Below are positions 60,598 to 64,000 of a stretch of 64,000 nt of DNA, piece after piece. The position numbers and the translations under genes were made by a program. Numbering within the stretch: the first letter of the stretch is position 1; each line of letters begins with the position of its first letter. The stretch is from assembly GCF_014656355.1 (NCBI RefSeq), contig NZ_BNCG01000004.1, positions 62,001-126,000 on the forward strand, given 5' to 3'. The notes beneath the pieces are model-generated. The model did no database searches. It was not told the DNA's origin and worked only from the letters and a program-made list of their open reading frames with translations. Origin of the DNA: Camelimonas fluminis. Lineage in GTDB: Bacteria; Pseudomonadota; Alphaproteobacteria; Rhizobiales; Beijerinckiaceae.

Positions 60598-63207
60598 ATG
60601 ACCAGTTCACTGTTCCGAACGCGCATGGCGCAAACCGCGATGGACGCGCAGGACGCCGATAATACGCGCGCGCCCGGCGAGCGGCGGAACTTCTGGCGGG
60701 GCAATGGCGTGGCCTTGCCCTTGCTGGGTTTCTCCATGGCCTTCATCGCGGCGGCTGTCTGGCTGGCGACCCTGGCCCCGGCGGACGCGCGCGCGCTGGT
60801 CATCGGTCTGCTTGCTGTTCTGGCGGTGGTCGGCATTTTCGCGTTGTTCGGCTTCGCCGTAGGCTTCTTCCAGCTGGCCCGGGGCGTTTCGCGCCCGACG
60901 CGCCTTGCCCGCGCCATCGTCGACGGTTCGCCAGCTGGTCATGCGGTGGCGGATAGCCATGGCGACGTGATCTGGTGCAACAACGCCTGGCGCGACCTTG
61001 TGGGTGGGGAGGGCGACCAGCCCGCCTCACTGGAGCGCGCCTCGCGCCATGCGCCCGAAATCAGCGAAGCGCTTTACCGGCTGGCGCAAGCCGCCAGGCA
61101 GGGCCGCGTCGCCCATGACGAACTGCGGTTTCCCGCCGCTCCTTGCCAGGGCGGCGACGCCAGCCCTGCCGGGGCCGCCGGTTCCCCCGGTCAGGCATCC
61201 TGGCGACGGGTGGAGGCGCGCCAGCTCGGCGCCGGTCGCAAGGCGCCTTTGTTGTGGACAGTGACGGACGTCACCGCCGACCGCGATCGCCAGGAGCGGA
61301 TGTTCCAGGAGCTTCAGCACGCCATCGATTTTCTGGATCAGGCGCCGGCGGGCTTCCTGTCCATCGAAGGCGACGGCGATATCGGTTACATGAACGCCAC
61401 GCTGGCTGGCTGGCTGGGGATCGATCTGGCCAGCGCCGGGGCCGGCGGGGTCCGGCTGGATGAAATCGTGGCCCGGGGCGCCGCCGCGCAATTGCTGGCG
61501 GCGTCGATGACCGGAGATGGCGTCGACGGGATCGAGACGCTTGATCTGGATCTGCGCCGGCGTGACGGCCACGTCCTGCCGGTGCGGGTGATGCATCGCA
61601 CGCCGGTGGATGGAAGTGGACGGCGCCTGCCGTCGCGCACGCTGGTGCTCAACCGTTCGTCAGGCCGTCCGTCCACCGGCGAGACCTCCGAAGGCCAGCG
61701 CCAGGCGGAGGTCCGCTTCGCCCGCTTCTTCAACAACACGCCGGTGGCCATCGCCACCATTGCCGGCGACGGCGCCATACTGCAGAGCAACGCGTCGTTC
61801 TCACGCCTGTTTCCAGCGGAAGTGGTGGCCGGCGGCGTTACCGGCGTCGTGGTGGAAAAGGACGCGCCACAGCTTGAGGCGGCGCTGCGGTCAGCCGCCC
61901 GACAGGAAGACGTCGCTCCATTCGACGCGCAGATAGCCGGCGACGGCGGCCGGTCCGCGCGGTTCTATGTAAGCAGCGTTGATGATGCTGAAGGCGAGGG
62001 CGAGGCGGCGATCATCTACGCGCTCGACACCACCGAGCAGCGCGCCCTGGAGGCGCAGTTTGCCCAGGCCCAGAAGATGAACGCGGTTGGCCAGCTCGCC
62101 GGCGGCGTGGCGCACGACTTCAACAACGTTCTGCAGGCGATCATCGGTTTCAGCGACCTGCTGCTGGCCAAGCATCGCCCGACCGATCCCTCCTTCCAGG
62201 ACATCATGCAGATCAAGGGCAACGCCAACCGCGCCGCCGCGCTGGTGCGGCATCTGCTGGCGTTCTCGCGCCGCCAGACGCTGCGTCCGCAGGTCATGCA
62301 GGTGGGCGACGTGCTGGCGGACGTTTCCCTGTTGCTGAAGCGGCTGCTGGGCGAGCGGGTCGACCTCGACGTGCATCACGGGCGCGATATCTGGCCGGTC
62401 AAGGCCGACATCAACCAGTTCGAACAGGTCATCATGAACCTGTCGGTCAACGCGCGCGACGCCATGCCGGACGGCGGCAAGGTTTCGATCCGCACAAGCA
62501 ATGTCACGGCGGCGGAGGCCCGGCGCTACGACGACAGCATGCCCGCGGCCGATTATGTGATGATCGAGGTGAGCGACACCGGCGTTGGCATGCCCCCGGA
62601 GGTGATGGTCCAGATCTTCGAGCCATTCTTCACAACGAAGGAAGTGGGCAAGGGCACGGGCCTAGGTCTGTCGACGGTGTATGGCATCGTCAAGCAGACG
62701 GACGGCTTCATCCTCTGCGACAGCGAGCTGGGCAGGGGCACGACCTTCCGCATTTTCCTGCCGCGCCATGTTGCGGAAGAACAGCCATTGAAAGTCGAGG
62801 GCGGCGCGGCCGTCGCCCGTCAACCCGCCGCCGATCTGACCGGACGCGGCGTGATCCTGCTGGTTGAGGATGAAGAGGCGGTGCGTGCGTTCGCCTCCCG
62901 CGCCCTGTCAACCCGCGGCTATACGGTGCTGGAGGCCGCCTCTGGCCGTGAGGCGATCAGCCTGCTGGAGGAGCGGGGCGAGCCGGTCGATCTCGTCGTC
63001 TCCGACGTGGTCATGCCTGAAATGGACGGGCCGTCGTTGCTGCGCGAATTGCGCGCCCGCGATATCCAGGCGCGCATCGTGTTTGTATCCGGCTATGCCG
63101 AAGATGCGTTCCGCAAGAACCTGCCGGAAGGGGAGGCGTTTGTTTTCCTGCCCAAGCCCTTCAGCCTCAAACAACTCATCGAGGCGGTGAAGGCGCAAAT
63201 GGAGTAA
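60598..63207 (+). CDS. cckA: Hybrid histidine kinase CckA
   Basis: An 869-residue hybrid kinase: two N-terminal membrane helices (LLGFSMAFIAAAVWLATL and VIGLLAVLAVVGIFALFGFAVGFF), PAS domains (about 95-460), a dimerisation helix with phospho-acceptor His506 in GGVAHDFNN, a HATPase domain (NLSVNARDAMPDGG, DTGVGMPPEV, GTGLGLSTVYGIV) and a C-terminal receiver with phospho-acceptor Asp803 (VVSDVVMPEMDG) and KPF near the end. In alphaproteobacteria CckA feeds the ChpT-CtrA relay controlling the cell cycle. ATG 60598 is preceded by AGGAC. Confidence 0.93.
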   Translation: MTSSLFRTRMAQTAMDAQDADNTRAPGERRNFWRGNGVALPLLGFSMAFIAAAVWLATLAPADARALVIGLLAVLAVVGIFALFGFAVGFFQLARGVSRPTRLARAIVDGSPAGHAVADSHGDVIWCNNAWRDLVGGEGDQPASLERASRHAPEISEALYRLAQAARQGRVAHDELRFPAAPCQGGDASPAGAAGSPGQASWRRVEARQLGAGRKAPLLWTVTDVTADRDRQERMFQELQHAIDFLDQAPAGFLSIEGDGDIGYMNATLAGWLGIDLASAGAGGVRLDEIVARGAAAQLLAASMTGDGVDGIETLDLDLRRRDGHVLPVRVMHRTPVDGSGRRLPSRTLVLNRSSGRPSTGETSEGQRQAEVRFARFFNNTPVAIATIAGDGAILQSNASFSRLFPAEVVAGGVTGVVVEKDAPQLEAALRSAARQEDVAPFDAQIAGDGGRSARFYVSSVDDAEGEGEAAIIYALDTTEQRALEAQFAQAQKMNAVGQLAGGVAHDFNNVLQAIIGFSDLLLAKHRPTDPSFQDIMQIKGNANRAAALVRHLLAFSRRQTLRPQVMQVGDVLADVSLLLKRLLGERVDLDVHHGRDIWPVKADINQFEQVIMNLSVNARDAMPDGGKVSIRTSNVTAAEARRYDDSMPAADYVMIEVSDTGVGMPPEVMVQIFEPFFTTKEVGKGTGLGLSTVYGIVKQTDGFILCDSELGRGTTFRIFLPRHVAEEQPLKVEGGAAVARQPAADLTGRGVILLVEDEEAVRAFASRALSTRGYTVLEAASGREAISLLEERGEPVDLVVSDVVMPEMDGPSLLRELRARDIQARIVFVSGYAEDAFRKNLPEGEAFVFLPKPFSLKQLIEAVKAQME

Positions 63208-63377
63208 AGGCAGCTGAAACGACGGATCGTGGGTGGAAATGCGCGTGCGTGACGCTGGATATTCACCCGCCATTCCGTGTGGAAGCGCCCACCGCGGCGC
63301 TCTGCCCCCCGGTGACCCGTGCGATGACCGGGCGTCACGGCGATGGGCGGAAAAAACCCTTTACATGCAATATAATG

Positions 63378-63406
63378 TTGAGAACAAAAATCGAACATGA
63401 TATATG
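63378..63406 (+). promoter_or_regulatory. recA promoter overlapped by a LexA (SOS) box
   Basis: -35 TTGAGA (63378-63383), 17-base spacer, -10 TATATG (63401-63406). Within it lies GAAC-N7-GAAC (63382-63396), the alphaproteobacterial direct-repeat SOS operator (complement of GTTC-N7-GTTC). LexA bound here would block the polymerase. A further GAAC at 63407 is spaced by 10, not 7. Confidence 0.75.
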
Positions 63407-63471
63407 GAACATATAGAGTACAAACAACGCGTTGAAGCCGCCCGACGCGTCATGCCATAAGGGACAGGACA

Positions 63472-64000
63472 ATGTCGCAATCCGCGCTCAGGCTCGTTGA
63501 AGGTTCCTCCATGGACAAGACAAAGGCGCTCGACGCAGCGCTTTCCCAGATCGAGCGGTCGTTTGGCAAGGGCTCCATCATGCGCCTTGGCAAGAACGAC
63601 CGCCCCGTCGAGATCGAAACGGTGTCAACCGGTTCTCTCGGGCTTGATATTGCGCTGGGCGTTGGCGGTCTGCCGCGTGGCCGCATCATCGAAGTTTATG
63701 GCCCGGAATCGTCGGGCAAGACCACGCTGGCGCTGCACACCATCGCCGAGGCCCAGAAAAAAGGCGGCGTCTGCGCTTTTGTTGACGCCGAGCACGCGCT
63801 GGATCCGGTTTACGCTCGCAAGCTGGGCGTGAAGCTGGATGACCTGCTGATCTCACAGCCGGACACTGGCGAGCAGGCGCTTGAGATTGCCGATACGCTG
63901 GTGCGTTCCGGCGCGATCGACGTGCTGGTGATCGACTCGGTGGCGGCCCTGACGCCGCGCGCCGAAATCGAAGGCGAAATGGGTGAAGTGCAGCCGGGTC
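63472..64000 (+). CDS. recA: Recombinase RecA (3' truncated by window end)
   Basis: The first 176 codons of recA, running off the window. Residues seen include [34 protein letters not shown], the Walker A loop [26 protein letters not shown] and [21 protein letters not shown]. RecA forms DNA filaments for homologous recombination and triggers LexA self-cleavage. AGGAC lies just before the ATG. It follows cckA with an SOS-regulated promoter between. Confidence 0.97.
   Translation, partial: MSQSALRLVEGSSMDKTKALDAALSQIERSFGKGSIMRLGKNDRPVEIETVSTGSLGLDIALGVGGLPRGRIIEVYGPESSGKTTLALHTIAEAQKKGGVCAFVDAEHALDPVYARKLGVKLDDLLISQPDTGEQALEIADTLVRSGAIDVLVIDSVAALTPRAEIEGEMGEVQPG

Noticed and set aside
1-64000. 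tRNA, rRNA, riboswitch, insertion sequence or prophage
   Set aside because: No cloverleaf with a GTTCGA-type arm, no TPP box before thiD, no transposase or integrase motif was seen; small RNAs cannot be excluded by eye.

Overview
The window looks like a chromosomal segment of a high-GC alphaproteobacterium of the order Hyphomicrobiales (Rhizobiales). The clues are a CckA-type hybrid kinase, a DksA with a degenerate zinc finger, a direct-repeat (GAAC-N7-GAAC) SOS box in front of recA, a MoxR/CoxE-like VWA pair, and a giant coiled-coil protein resembling the Growth Pole Ring protein (GPR/RgsE) of polar-growing rhizobia. No genus is claimed. No rRNA, tRNA, CRISPR array, insertion sequence or prophage was recognised.

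Layout. 1-13.6 kb: the 3' end of cysNC (sulfate activation), a BON-LysM protein, a rhodanese, an RND efflux pair (adaptor and pump), a cytochrome c556/b561 pair, thiD, a PhnB-type VOC protein, an atypical SDR, an LpxH-like metallophosphatase and a GT4 glycosyltransferase. 14-22 kb: a conserved-looking hypothetical, a dipeptide epimerase, a four-gene MCE (Mla-type) lipid transport operon (STAS-permease, ATPase, MCE protein, lipoprotein) and a secretory lipase-like hydrolase. 22.3-30.2 kb: one 7.9-kb gene on the minus strand encoding the GPR-like protein, with two distinct in-frame tandem repeat arrays (66 aa and 22 aa). 30.6-36.9 kb: a 2Fe-2S ferredoxin, a MarR regulator divergent from a VOC protein across a palindromic operator candidate, a VWA protein, a Spy/CpxP-like protein, a tyrosine phosphatase and a MoxR ATPase. 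37-46.3 kb: two tandem paralogous autotransporters (1452 and 1562 aa) with a Trp-x-Gly repeat in the passenger, followed by a gene-free stretch of about 1 kb with an AT-rich part. 47.4-53.5 kb: YcjF and YcjX homologues, a protein with His-Gly and Ala-Cys motifs like clan CD cysteine peptidases, SixA, a zinc alcohol dehydrogenase and a small secreted protein. 54.1-57.6 kb: an MBOAT O-acyltransferase followed by two tandemly duplicated SGNH-like partners, with a relic of the MBOAT 3' end left between them. 57.9-64 kb: dksA, a FliO-like Pro-rich membrane protein, cckA and the start of recA.

How the parts fit. Much of the window concerns the cell envelope: lipid transport (Mla), lipid modification (metallophosphatase plus glycosyltransferase), glycan O-acylation (MBOAT/SGNH), surface autotransporters, RND efflux and a polar-growth scaffold. 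Cell-cycle and stress control come from CckA, DksA and RecA. CtrA-like sites are proposed upstream of the scaffold gene and of the FliO-like gene. All functional calls come from reading motifs and family resemblance by eye; no searches were run.
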